NCBI GenBank assembly: GCA_013372965.1 | Contig: JABXIR010000277.1 | Location: 1-6,489 of the forward strand | Source: Gammaproteobacteria bacterium | Lineage (GTDB): Bacteria > Pseudomonadota > Gammaproteobacteria > Pseudomonadales > DSM-25080 | Direction: 5' to 3' | DNA: 6,489 nt | Shown: positions 1 to 6,489 of the stretch, in pieces | How positions within the stretch are numbered: the first letter of the stretch is position 1 | How the letters are laid out: each line of letters begins with the position of its first letter | Position numbers and translations under genes: made by a program | The notes under the pieces: generated by a model | The model's database searches: none | Seen by the model: the letters and a program-made list of their open reading frames with translations, nothing else | What the model was told of the DNA's origin: nothing

Positions 1-801
1 ACGAGTTACTCCGCCCTAACGCGAGGTATGAGCCATTCCTTAGCAATCACCAAGGAAGAGAGCAATACCGAGATTGCCGAGCGATTTACGCTCGACAAGG
101 GCGCACACGTGGGCAATTTTCTTCACGCCGCACTCGAATATATCGACTTTGATCGATTCAACGACCCTTCAGTTGCGAGCGAATTAAGCGTATACATGAC
201 ACAGTTCGGCGTGACTAACCACGAAGATCCCAACCGAGTAAACGCGTATCGTCGGTGGCTGAATGACGTGGTTAACACACCGTATCTTGGAGACCTATCA
301 TTGCGACTGTTGAATCCTAGCGATCGCCTTGCTGAGATGGAGTTTAACTTACCGATTCAAGATGACCTTCAAGCCTCTAGGCTCAACAGGCTGGTCCGTG
401 ACTACCTCGATCATCCGTTAGCTTTCGAGTCAGTTCGTGGTCACCTCAAAGGTTATATCGATTTGAGCTTTCGTCATGACGGCAAATACTACGTCGCCGA
501 CTACAAATCGAATTATTTAGGAGACCACTTCGACTTGTACGACCAGACTCATTTAGAGGTTGCGGTTCGCGCGAGTGGTTACACTCTGCAGTTCCTGATC
601 TACGCGCTAGCGATGCACCGTCATCTTGGGGCACGTTTGGCGAACTATCACTACGAACGCGATTTTGGTGGTGTCTACTATTTTTATCTTCGAGGAATGA
701 CACCCGAACGTTCAACGGGTATTTACTTTTATAAACCGCCCTTAGAACTCATCGAATCGCTCGACAGTTTATTCGGTAGCGGAGCTCGACACGATGACTG
801 A
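1..801 (+). CDS. recB: RecB, C-terminal nuclease domain (5' end outside window)
   Basis: This is the C-terminal 266 residues of the RecB subunit of the RecBCD (exonuclease V) helicase/nuclease, which processes double-strand DNA ends for homologous recombination. The frame is open to base 1 and begins TSYSAL, matching the stretch just before the nuclease domain in RecB, so the ATG at 28 is internal. Visible nuclease motifs, in window residue numbers, are GNFLH with the metal-site His at 42, the AEMEF Glu pair at 112 and 114, GYIDL with Asp 154, and DYKSN with Asp 167 and Lys 169. A QFLIYALAMHRHL segment and GGVYYFYLRGM follow, as in E. coli RecB. All expected catalytic residues are present, so the nuclease should be active. 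The truncation is the window edge, not a broken gene. The stop overlaps the recD start by 8 bases, implying co-translation. Identification rests on motif recognition and remembered E. coli RecB. Confidence 0.96.
   Translation, partial: TSYSALTRGMSHSLAITKEESNTEIAERFTLDKGAHVGNFLHAALEYIDFDRFNDPSVASELSVYMTQFGVTNHEDPNRVNAYRRWLNDVVNTPYLGDLSLRLLNPSDRLAEMEFNLPIQDDLQASRLNRLVRDYLDHPLAFESVRGHLKGYIDLSFRHDGKYYVADYKSNYLGDHFDLYDQTHLEVAVRASGYTLQFLIYALAMHRHLGARLANYHYERDFGGVYYFYLRGMTPERSTGIYFYKPPLELIESLDSLFGSGARHDD
781..784 (+). promoter_or_regulatory. Shine-Dalgarno of recD inside recB
   Basis: GGAG lies 9 bases before the ATG at 794, within the last codons of recB. It supports 794 as the recD start and allows independent or coupled initiation at the 8-base overlap. 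Confidence 0.6.
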
Positions 802-2488
802 TCACACCATTACATGCCAACTACTCAACCGCATGATCGAACCGAACATTGCCACCGAGAACTGGCCGATCATTCGACCGCTGATCGATCTATTGCACAG
901 CATGTCGCTTGAAGGTCATACCAGTCTGCCTCTATCAGCAGCGCGTCAGCTGCTTTCGGAGTCTTTGACGAGCCAATGGCAACGAGCGCTCGACGAAGAA
1001 GTAATCAACAGCCGGGCCATCTCGTCCGGACAGAATCCTCACTGCCCCATTGTGTTCGACAACGGATATCTTTACTGGCAGCGATACCATCACCTTGAGG
1101 TTACGATCGCCGAATCACTGCTCTCTCGCGTGAATCCTCTCGAGTTTGAGAAATCAACCGATCCCGTCATCGATCGATTGTTTAATCCCAATAACGCCCA
1201 CGAGCGCCAGATTGACGCGGCACGAATCGCGACGTCGCAGCAACTGTCGATTATCGTCGGTGGTCCGGGCACGGGTAAGACCACCACCGTAGCCAAAATT
1301 TTAGCGAGTCTGGTAGAACTATACGACCGAACGTCACTCGATATTTTAATGCTAGCACCAACGGGCAAAGCAGCGGCGCGATTGGCCGAATCAATGCGTC
1401 ATCAAATCGATCAACTTGATGTATCAAACGATGTAAAAGCGCAAATACCAACCGAGGCCAAAACGATTCATCGAGCCATTGGTTTGGGCCGACACAAAGC
1501 ACGGTTTCACGCCAATAATCCATTGCTTACCGACATTGTGGTCGTCGATGAGGCTTCAATGATCGATGCGGGTTTGATGCTGAAACTTTTGAAAGCACTG
1601 CCAGCCAAGACGCAATTGATCTTCCTAGGCGACGCCAATCAGCTCGCGAGTGTCGAAGCCGGCTCTGTGCTTGCCGACCTATGTTTGGCGTCTCAGTCGC
1701 CGAACAGTAGGCTGTTCGGATGCCTCGCCGAGCTAACGCACTCGTACCGTTTCAATGACAACAGCGGTATCGGTAGGCTCGCTAGCGCAATTAAACAAGA
1801 CAATCCCGACGACGCCGAACTGATTCTCTTTAACGAGTCGCATCCCGAATTAATCCATTACACGGACTTAGATATCGCGGCATTGTGCACACCTTACTTC
1901 GACTATCTCGACACCGTTGCTTCAATCGTCACGGATGCGCCACAGCCACTCATTGAGGCACTGAGCCACTTCAGTCAATGGCGAATTCTTGCCGCCACTC
2001 GTGATGGTGATGCTGGTGTACACGCGCTAACCGAACGAATCGAGGCTTATCTAGCCGAGCGCCAGTCCATTGTACCGTCAAGCGAACATTATCGAGGGCG
2101 CCCGTTAATGGTGCTCGAAAATGACTACAACCAAAACCTCTTTAATGGTGACATTGGGATTATCGTCGAAGTCGACGGCCGTTTAATGGCGTGTTTCGAA
2201 GGGGAAAACAACCAACCTCGGCTGGTATTGCCTTCACGCCTTCCCAAGGTCGAAACGGCCTACGTGATGACGATTCACAAAAGCCAAGGGTCGGAATTTG
2301 AAGGATGTGCCGTTGTACTGCCCGACGCACCGACGGAAGCACAAAAGTCACTTCTGACTCGCGAGCTACTGTTTACTGGTCTGACCCGAGCGAAGAAAAG
2401 ATTTGTCTATGTTGGAACGAAAAAATCGCTGCGCTATTCGATCATGAATAAGACGCAACGATTCTCAGGTTTAACCGCTCGGCTTTAA
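794..2488 (+). CDS. recD: RecD, exonuclease V alpha subunit (5'-3' helicase)
   Basis: RecD is the superfamily 1B 5'-3' DNA helicase subunit of RecBCD. It unwinds the 5'-ended strand and activates nuclease and Chi control in the complex. The protein has 564 residues, slightly shorter than E. coli RecD (about 608). An N-terminal region that contacts RecBC contains LYWQRYHHLE. Helicase motifs follow in order: Walker A GGPGTGKT at 156-163 (Lys 162), motif Ia LAPTGKAAARL, Walker B VVVDEAS with Asp-Glu at 252-253, motif III FLGDANQLASVEAGS, motif V IHKSQGSEF at about 494-502, and motif VI TGLTRAKKR with Arg 532. No motif is missing. The ATG overlaps the recB stop and has GGAG 9 bases upstream, so it is probably expressed from the recB transcript; I saw no separate promoter. 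The gene ends in a hairpin shared with convergent gltX. RecD2-type helicases are an alternative, but the length and the recB linkage argue for RecD proper. Confidence 0.96.
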   Translation: MTDHTITCQLLNRMIEPNIATENWPIIRPLIDLLHSMSLEGHTSLPLSAARQLLSESLTSQWQRALDEEVINSRAISSGQNPHCPIVFDNGYLYWQRYHHLEVTIAESLLSRVNPLEFEKSTDPVIDRLFNPNNAHERQIDAARIATSQQLSIIVGGPGTGKTTTVAKILASLVELYDRTSLDILMLAPTGKAAARLAESMRHQIDQLDVSNDVKAQIPTEAKTIHRAIGLGRHKARFHANNPLLTDIVVVDEASMIDAGLMLKLLKALPAKTQLIFLGDANQLASVEAGSVLADLCLASQSPNSRLFGCLAELTHSYRFNDNSGIGRLASAIKQDNPDDAELILFNESHPELIHYTDLDIAALCTPYFDYLDTVASIVTDAPQPLIEALSHFSQWRILAATRDGDAGVHALTERIEAYLAERQSIVPSSEHYRGRPLMVLENDYNQNLFNGDIGIIVEVDGRLMACFEGENNQPRLVLPSRLPKVETAYVMTIHKSQGSEFEGCAVVLPDAPTEAQKSLLTRELLFTGLTRAKKRFVYVGTKKSLRYSIMNKTQRFSGLTARL

Positions 2489-2505
2489 TAGGCCGAGCGG
2501 TTTAA
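2471..2505. terminator. Putative bidirectional hairpin terminator between recD and gltX
   Basis: A perfect 11-bp GC-rich stem is formed by AACCGCTCGGC (2473-2483) and GCCGAGCGGTT (2492-2502) around an 8-base loop. Two more A-T pairs are possible past a one-base bulge. The left arm is the final coding sequence of recD and the loop holds its TAA. The gltX stop lies 8 bases beyond the right end. There is no long T tract on either strand (TTTAAGG on +, AAACC on -), so intrinsic termination would be weak. It sits where both convergent transcripts should end. The hairpin is seen directly; the terminator role is inferred. Confidence 0.6.
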
Positions 2506-2512
2506 GGACAGT

Positions 2513-3994
2513 TTAGGCGAGTGCGCGATAGGCTTTTTCGAGCTTCTTCAGCACTTTTTTACCAGGAGCACCCAACACATTGACTGCGTGGCGAACGCGC
2601 GCTCTGGTCAAATCGGGACCCAACACAACCATTGCATCAAATAACGGCGGAGTTGTCGTTGAACCGCTCATGGCAATAAACAACGGCTGCATCAAATCTC
2701 GGAGTTTTAAATCCATTCCCTCCGCCAGCGTGTTAAGTTCCGAATAAAGCGTCTCCTTACGCCAGTCGCTTATAGAATCAAGACGCCATGCAACGAACTG
2801 CAGTATCTTCTTAACCGTATCTTCGTCAAGCTTCTTCATCGCGAGGTCTTCAGCGCTTATGTTCGGTAGTCCCATAAAGAACATCTGCGTGAGTGGGCCG
2901 ATATCGCTAAGTTTCTCAAGACGCGTCGAAACGAGCGGCAAAATAGCTTTTAGATAGTTTTCATTTAACGCCCACGATCCGATGCGCTCGGCTAACTGAT
3001 CTTCAGAGAGATCTTCGCGTATCCAACGACCGTTCAACCAATCAAGTTTTTCGACATCGAAGACCGGCCCACCCAATGACACCTTCTCGATATTGAAGTT
3101 GGCGCGCATTTCGTCAAGCGAGAACTTCTCTTCTTCATTAGGCATCGACCAGCCCATGCGTGCTAGATAGTTCAGCACTGCCTCTGGCAGGTAACCCATG
3201 CGCTGATAGAAGTTGATTGACGTTGGATTCTTACGCTTCGACAACTTCGATTTATCTGGGTTACGAAGTAGCGGTAAGTGGCACAGTACAGGCGCTTGCC
3301 AACCGAAGTATTCGTACAGAAGAATGTGCTTAGGAGCCGAGTTAATCCACTCCTCCCCACGCATCACGTGGGTAATCTCCATCAGGTGATCGTCGACGAC
3401 GTTTGCCAAGTGATACGTTGGCATGCCATCTGCCTTTAGCAGCACCTGCATGTCGACTTGGGCGTAGTCAATTTCGATTTCGCCTCGCAGCATATCGTTA
3501 AACTTACAGCTGCCCTCGCTCGGAATTTTCATTCGAACAACGTATGGTTCGCCAGCATCTAGCTTAGCCTGAATTTCCTCGTCGCTCAGCAATAAGCCGC
3601 GACCGTCGTACTTAGGTGACTCACCGTTTGCAACCTGTTGCTCGCGCATGGCGTCCAGTTCTTCTGGAGTGGCGAAACAATAGAACGCATGGCCATCGTC
3701 GAGTAACTGCTGTGCGTATTTCTTGTAGATGTCCATGCGCTCGCTTTGTCGATACGGACCGTATGGACCACCAACGTCCGGACCTTCATCCCAGTTCAAG
3801 CCGAGCCATTTCAGCGAATCGAGAATCGCTTGCTCAGATTCGGGGGTCGAACGTTCTTGGTCGGTATCTTCGATTCGAAGCAAGAATTGCCCGCCCTGCT
3901 GTTGAGCGAATACCATGTTAAACAAGGCAATATATGCCGTTCCAACGTGTGGGTCACCGGTAGGAGAAGGTGCTATGCGCGTGCGAATGGTCAT
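2513..3994 (-). CDS. gltX: Glutamyl-tRNA synthetase
   Basis: This cytoplasmic class I aminoacyl-tRNA synthetase charges tRNA-Glu with glutamate using ATP. The 493-residue length is normal for the family. The N-terminal Rossmann fold starts with RIAPSPTGDPHVGT (residues 6-19), carrying the HIGH-equivalent PHVG. LLRIEDTDQERS follows at about 38-49. The middle domain contains TYHLANVVDDHLMEITHVMR and EEWINSAPKH. The KMSKS-equivalent is KLSKR at 250-254, followed by NPTSI. The rest is the helical anticodon-binding domain. The form resembles the Pseudomonas GltX type rather than the E. coli type (PSPTGYLHVGG). The four-ligand Zn site of some bacterial GluRS appears lost: only Cys 106 (FYCFATPEEL) remains in that region. 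The start at 3994 matches the family N terminus and has GGAAA about 6 bases upstream. The gene is divergent from dusA and convergent with recD, so it is probably monocistronic, from the promoter near 4061-4088. Whether it also charges tRNA-Gln cannot be told here. Confidence 0.97.
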   Translation of the reverse strand: MTIRTRIAPSPTGDPHVGTAYIALFNMVFAQQQGGQFLLRIEDTDQERSTPESEQAILDSLKWLGLNWDEGPDVGGPYGPYRQSERMDIYKKYAQQLLDDGHAFYCFATPEELDAMREQQVANGESPKYDGRGLLLSDEEIQAKLDAGEPYVVRMKIPSEGSCKFNDMLRGEIEIDYAQVDMQVLLKADGMPTYHLANVVDDHLMEITHVMRGEEWINSAPKHILLYEYFGWQAPVLCHLPLLRNPDKSKLSKRKNPTSINFYQRMGYLPEAVLNYLARMGWSMPNEEEKFSLDEMRANFNIEKVSLGGPVFDVEKLDWLNGRWIREDLSEDQLAERIGSWALNENYLKAILPLVSTRLEKLSDIGPLTQMFFMGLPNISAEDLAMKKLDEDTVKKILQFVAWRLDSISDWRKETLYSELNTLAEGMDLKLRDLMQPLFIAMSGSTTTPPLFDAMVVLGPDLTRARVRHAVNVLGAPGKKVLKKLEKAYRALA

Positions 3995-4033
3995 TTTAAA
4001 TTTCCGATTATAAAGCCGATTTTTGCTACTGAA

Positions 4034-4082
4034 GTATTAGGGTAGCTTAACTTGTCGCAGATTATACACGAATCCCTAATAC
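4034..4082. repeat. Perfect 9-bp inverted repeat straddling the gltX -10 box
   Basis: GTATTAGGG (4034-4042) and its exact reverse complement CCCTAATAC (4074-4082) are separated by 31 bases, with arm centres 40 bp apart (about four helical turns). The gltX -10 hexamer lies between the arms. One arm falls in the -35/-10 spacer and the other about 12-20 bases into the predicted gltX transcript. A dimeric regulator or DNA looping could be served, but this is inference. A 9-bp match in a region this size can also arise by chance. Confidence 0.4.
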
Positions 4083-4088
4083 GCCCAA
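4061..4088 (-). promoter_or_regulatory. Putative sigma70 promoter of gltX
   Basis: Read on the minus strand, a perfect -10 TATAAT (4066 to 4061) is preceded, after a 16-base spacer, by TTGGGC (4088 to 4083), which matches three of six -35 consensus positions. Transcription would start near 4054, giving a leader of about 60 bases before gltX. The -10 is strong and the -35 is weak. Confidence 0.5.
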
Positions 4089-4129
4089 GCTGTGCGTAGA
4101 TTTACGGGGGAATCTAATGGCAAAAACCC

Positions 4130-4138
4130 TGATATAAT
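4130..4138 (+). promoter_or_regulatory. Putative extended -10 promoter of dusA
   Basis: TGATATAAT is a perfect extended -10 element (TGnTATAAT). No recognisable -35 lies at the usual distance, which is typical of extended -10 promoters. Transcription would begin near 4145, upstream of the ATG at 4173 but downstream of the ATG at 4137. This favours 4173 as the dusA start. Confidence 0.5.
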
Positions 4139-4172
4139 GCCACCGTTTCCAATTGAGCAATTAGACGAAGTT

Positions 4173-5135
4173 ATGACCGAAGCGTTTCGAATCTCTACCG
4201 CACCGATGATGGAATGGTCCGACAGGCACTGTCGAGCCTTTTGGCGAGTATTGACGCAGCAAAGCCTCATGTACACCGAAATGGTGACGGCCAACGCGGT
4301 TATTCATGGTCACCGAGAATACCTCATTGGCTACAACGACGTCGAACACCCAATCGCCCTTCAGCTTGGTGGTAGCGACCCAGAACAGCTAGCTGAGGCG
4401 GCTGCAATTGCACAGGATTACGGTTACGACGAGGTCAATCTCAACTGCGGGTGTCCATCCGACCGAGTTAAGTCGGGGTTTTTTGGCGCCTGTTTAATGG
4501 CAGAGCCCGACTTGGTGTCTCGTTGCATGGAGGCCGTCACTCAGCGTGTAGATATCAAGGCAACCGTTAAGAATCGCATCGGTATCGATGACCAAGAAGA
4601 CTACCCTAGCCTACTAAACTTTGTTGATACGGTGGCTAAAGGCGGCGTCAACCATTTCATTGTTCACGCACGAAAAGCTTGGTTAAACGGTTTATCACCC
4701 AAAGAGAACCGTGAGATTCCGCCACTGCGCTATGAACTCGTTTACCAGCTAAAGCAAGACCGACCCGACCTAGAGATCGTCATCAATGGAGGGTTTACCC
4801 GCTACGAGCAAATCGATGAAGCGCTACAGCATGTCGACGGCGTGATGCTCGGGCGTGTTGCGTATCAAACGCCTTGGTTTCTGCATGAAATTGATTCGAG
4901 ATATTTCGGTCAAAACGGCCCGCACAGCAACCGTAAAGACGCGTTGCGGGCTTACTATCCTTACATTGAGTCGCAACTCTCTGAGGGTGCCAAACTCAAT
5001 TATATGACTCGCCACATAATAGGTTTGTTTAATGCCCAGCCGGGAGGCAAACAATTCAGAAGACACATCAGCGAGAATGCCTACAAGCCGGGCGCCGGCA
5101 TCGAAGTTCTCGATGCAGCGCTCGCCTATGTGTAA
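4173..5135 (+). CDS. dusA: tRNA-dihydrouridine(20/20a) synthase DusA
   Basis: This FMN-dependent TIM-barrel oxidoreductase uses NADPH to reduce uridines 20/20a in the tRNA D-loop to dihydrouridine. Numbered from the 4173 start (320 residues): STAPMMEWSDRHCR at 8-21 binds FMN and tRNA, LNCGCPSDRV holds the catalytic Cys 94, and VKNRIGIDD holds FMN-contacting Lys 133. HARKAWLNGLSPKENREIPP (His 165 onward) is diagnostic for DusA rather than DusB or DusC. INGG and MLGR form the phosphate-binding part of the barrel. The C-terminal helical domain carries TRHIIGLFNAQPGGKQFRRH, again DusA-like. The start is uncertain: the frame is open to a GTG at 4092 and an ATG at 4137, but the family N terminus usually begins only a few residues before the APMM motif, and the extended -10 promoter at 4130-4138 would not transcribe the earlier starts. 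The Shine-Dalgarno at 4173 is weak. The gene is divergent from gltX, another tRNA gene, and ends 4 bases from the convergent autotransporter. Confidence 0.95.
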   Translation: MTEAFRISTAPMMEWSDRHCRAFWRVLTQQSLMYTEMVTANAVIHGHREYLIGYNDVEHPIALQLGGSDPEQLAEAAAIAQDYGYDEVNLNCGCPSDRVKSGFFGACLMAEPDLVSRCMEAVTQRVDIKATVKNRIGIDDQEDYPSLLNFVDTVAKGGVNHFIVHARKAWLNGLSPKENREIPPLRYELVYQLKQDRPDLEIVINGGFTRYEQIDEALQHVDGVMLGRVAYQTPWFLHEIDSRYFGQNGPHSNRKDALRAYYPYIESQLSEGAKLNYMTRHIIGLFNAQPGGKQFRRHISENAYKPGAGIEVLDAALAYV

Positions 5136-5139
5136 GCGC

Positions 5140-6489
5140 TTAGAACGCGAAGGACGCCGATAAGCCACCGCCAATTTCTTCACCGTTTTCGGTGTCCGAC
5201 CAGATCACTCCACCGGTCATTTGGAATCCTGCGACAGGCGATGAGGCAAAGCCCACACCGTAAACCCATGCCTCGCTCCCACGGCTCTGGCCGACAAACC
5301 CTTCGGACACTCCTGGGTTTGCGTTCAGTCCGGCAAAGATTTCGTGATTGTTGTCAGCCCCAGCCGACCAATCGTACTCGTATCGCACCATCAGGAGCGG
5401 CTTGAAAGCGCTCCACGGTCCGATTTCTGCGGTCAGCCCCGCTGAAGTAATCCACGACTCAGCCGTCGCCTCCTCTACATACATTGTGAGACGCTCTTCG
5501 CCGCGTTCGGAAAAGCTGCTTTGGCGATAATGCTGATAGTTCAAGCCTAAACTTGGGCTCAATGAGAAGCTGCTAGCGAGTTCGAAGCGATAAGCTACGC
5601 GCGTCGAGGCAAGCCAACTTGCGCTATTGTAGCGGCTGTAAGCATCTCCTGTTACTTGGCCAAAGATAACTTCACGACTCGAGCGATGCGACCCATGACT
5701 GTAGCCTAGCAAACCATCAACGCTCCAGTTACCAAGATATTTTCTCGTATACAGGCCAGCGGATAGCGTTTTAGAACTCAGGGTTTGCGCTGCTATATCG
5801 TGCTCATCGAGGTCGTACTCACCGAACGACATGAAGAAACCCAGCTCCGAGTCATCCGTTACAACAAACGATGCGCCTAATGTCACGTTATCGATGCCGT
5901 AGTGATAATTACCGAGATCTGATGACCCCTCTACATCGCCACTGACACCACTCGCATCGATCCACTCGATCGATCCTGAGCCCGTCTCGTTAGCAATGGC
6001 ACCACGTGTATTGTGATGACCAGCAAGACCACGATTCATGACGGAGTCAATCACGTGAAGACCGCTTTCGAGCCCAACCGTAATGTACGACGCATAAGGC
6101 TCAGGATGCAGGGTATTTAACTGAGTCGGGAGCTGTGTTTGTGTTACCGTTGTCACCCCTTGGTAAATTGCTGCAAGAGGGTCAGTGGGCACCTGTGGCG
6201 GGGTCGTGATCGGGGGTTGCGTCGTTACCCCACCAGTCACACCGGTACCACCCGTACCACCAGAGCTTTGTTCGTGAACAAGGGCAGCCGCCCCGAGTAA
6301 ATTAGCCGAGGCCACTTGGTTTGTCGTTTGAACGGTTGGCGTTTGGCTTAATGTTTGAACGGGCCGCTTAGTAAATACCGCAGTCAGGTTTGCCACTTCA
6401 TTGCCCGACGATCCTCCCACAACCCCCTGCGTACCGTGGGTCGACGTATCATCGATAAACGCCACATCGATGAGCGCCGGAAGGTCGCT
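5140..6489 (-). CDS. Autotransporter C-terminal translocator (beta-barrel) domain, N terminus outside window
   Basis: This is the C-terminal 450 residues of a type V secretion autotransporter. The barrel inserts in the outer membrane and exports the upstream passenger. The frame stays open to the right edge, so the GTG at 6463-6465 is internal; signal peptide and passenger are not visible. In window residues, 1-75 are the passenger end; about 76-105 are a Gly/Thr/Pro-rich linker (SGGTGGTGVTGG then TTQPPITTPP); and about 125-154 are an amphipathic segment (LHPEPYASYI onward) resembling the helix that threads the autotransporter pore. The rest is about 290 residues of alternating, aromatic- and glycine-rich strands, including LGNWSVDGLLGYSHGS and FSLSPSLGLNYQHYRQ. 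It ends ASFAF with a terminal Phe, the expected barrel-assembly signal. The length fits a 12-stranded barrel. Passenger function (adhesin, protease or esterase) cannot be deduced. No regulatory signals are visible because the 5' end is missing. Confidence 0.88.
   Translation of the reverse strand, partial: SDLPALIDVAFIDDTSTHGTQGVVGGSSGNEVANLTAVFTKRPVQTLSQTPTVQTTNQVASANLLGAAALVHEQSSGGTGGTGVTGGVTTQPPITTPPQVPTDPLAAIYQGVTTVTQTQLPTQLNTLHPEPYASYITVGLESGLHVIDSVMNRGLAGHHNTRGAIANETGSGSIEWIDASGVSGDVEGSSDLGNYHYGIDNVTLGASFVVTDDSELGFFMSFGEYDLDEHDIAAQTLSSKTLSAGLYTRKYLGNWSVDGLLGYSHGSHRSSREVIFGQVTGDAYSRYNSASWLASTRVAYRFELASSFSLSPSLGLNYQHYRQSSFSERGEERLTMYVEEATAESWITSAGLTAEIGPWSAFKPLLMVRYEYDWSAGADNNHEIFAGLNANPGVSEGFVGQSRGSEAWVYGVGFASSPVAGFQMTGGVIWSDTENGEEIGGGLSASFAF

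Noticed and set aside
28..801. ATG at 28 as the start of a stand-alone nuclease gene
   Set aside because: The frame is open to base 1 and the nine preceding codons match the RecB sequence before its nuclease domain, so this is an internal Met of a gene cut by the window edge.
2010..2017. Chi-like octamer GCTGGTGT within recD
   Set aside because: It differs from the E. coli Chi GCTGGTGG at the last base, and Chi sequence differs among species, so one near-match means nothing.
4007..4012. A second minus-strand TATAAT just before gltX
   Set aside because: It would start transcription only a few bases from the gltX ATG, excluding its ribosome-binding site, and no -35 lies at a proper distance.
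4092..4136. GTG at 4092 as the dusA start
   Set aside because: There is no Shine-Dalgarno before it, the extra residues have no counterpart in DusA that I recognise, and it lies upstream of the likely promoter.
4824..5183. 119-codon open frame antisense to dusA
   Set aside because: It lies almost wholly on the opposite strand of well-recognised dusA coding sequence, has no recognisable motif and is explained as a shadow frame. The same applies to antisense frames at 446-715, 1090-1368, 1251-1523, and the plus-strand frames inside gltX and the autotransporter gene.
6463..6465. GTG as the start of the autotransporter gene
   Set aside because: The frame continues open to base 6489, the predicted N terminus has no signal peptide, and an autotransporter needs one plus a passenger.

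Overview
The window looks like ordinary chromosome from a gammaproteobacterium. Three things point that way: the recB-recD arrangement, a Pseudomonas-type GltX, and a DusA close to the enterobacterial and pseudomonad form. I cannot place it more narrowly than class from the sequence alone. Base composition is moderate and even, coding density is very high, and I see no insertion sequence, CRISPR array, tRNA or rRNA gene, or phage gene.

Layout. Positions 1-801 (+) hold the C-terminal nuclease domain of RecB, cut by the window edge. It overlaps by 8 bases the complete recD (794-2488, +). Together these encode two of the three subunits of the RecBCD double-strand-break repair helicase/nuclease; recC would be expected upstream. 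recD converges on gltX (2513-3994, -), glutamyl-tRNA synthetase, and a GC-rich hairpin at about 2471-2505 lies between them. A 178-base divergent region (3995-4172) separates gltX from dusA (4173-5135, +), a tRNA dihydrouridine synthase. This region carries a sigma70-like promoter for gltX, an extended -10 promoter for dusA, and a perfect 9-bp inverted repeat straddling the gltX -10 box. dusA ends only 4 bases from the 3' end of a large gene on the other strand (5140-6489, -). That gene encodes the C-terminal part of a type V autotransporter; its passenger and signal peptide lie beyond the right edge.

How the genes relate. recB and recD form a translationally coupled pair whose products act in one complex. 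gltX and dusA both act on tRNA (charging and D-loop modification) and share a divergent control region, which could allow joint regulation, though this is an inference. The autotransporter is functionally unrelated and is the only surface or accessory-type gene.

I found no convincing undescribed system. The parts most worth a second look are the gltX/dusA control region, with its inverted repeat and its overlapping promoter and start signals, and the unseen passenger of the autotransporter.
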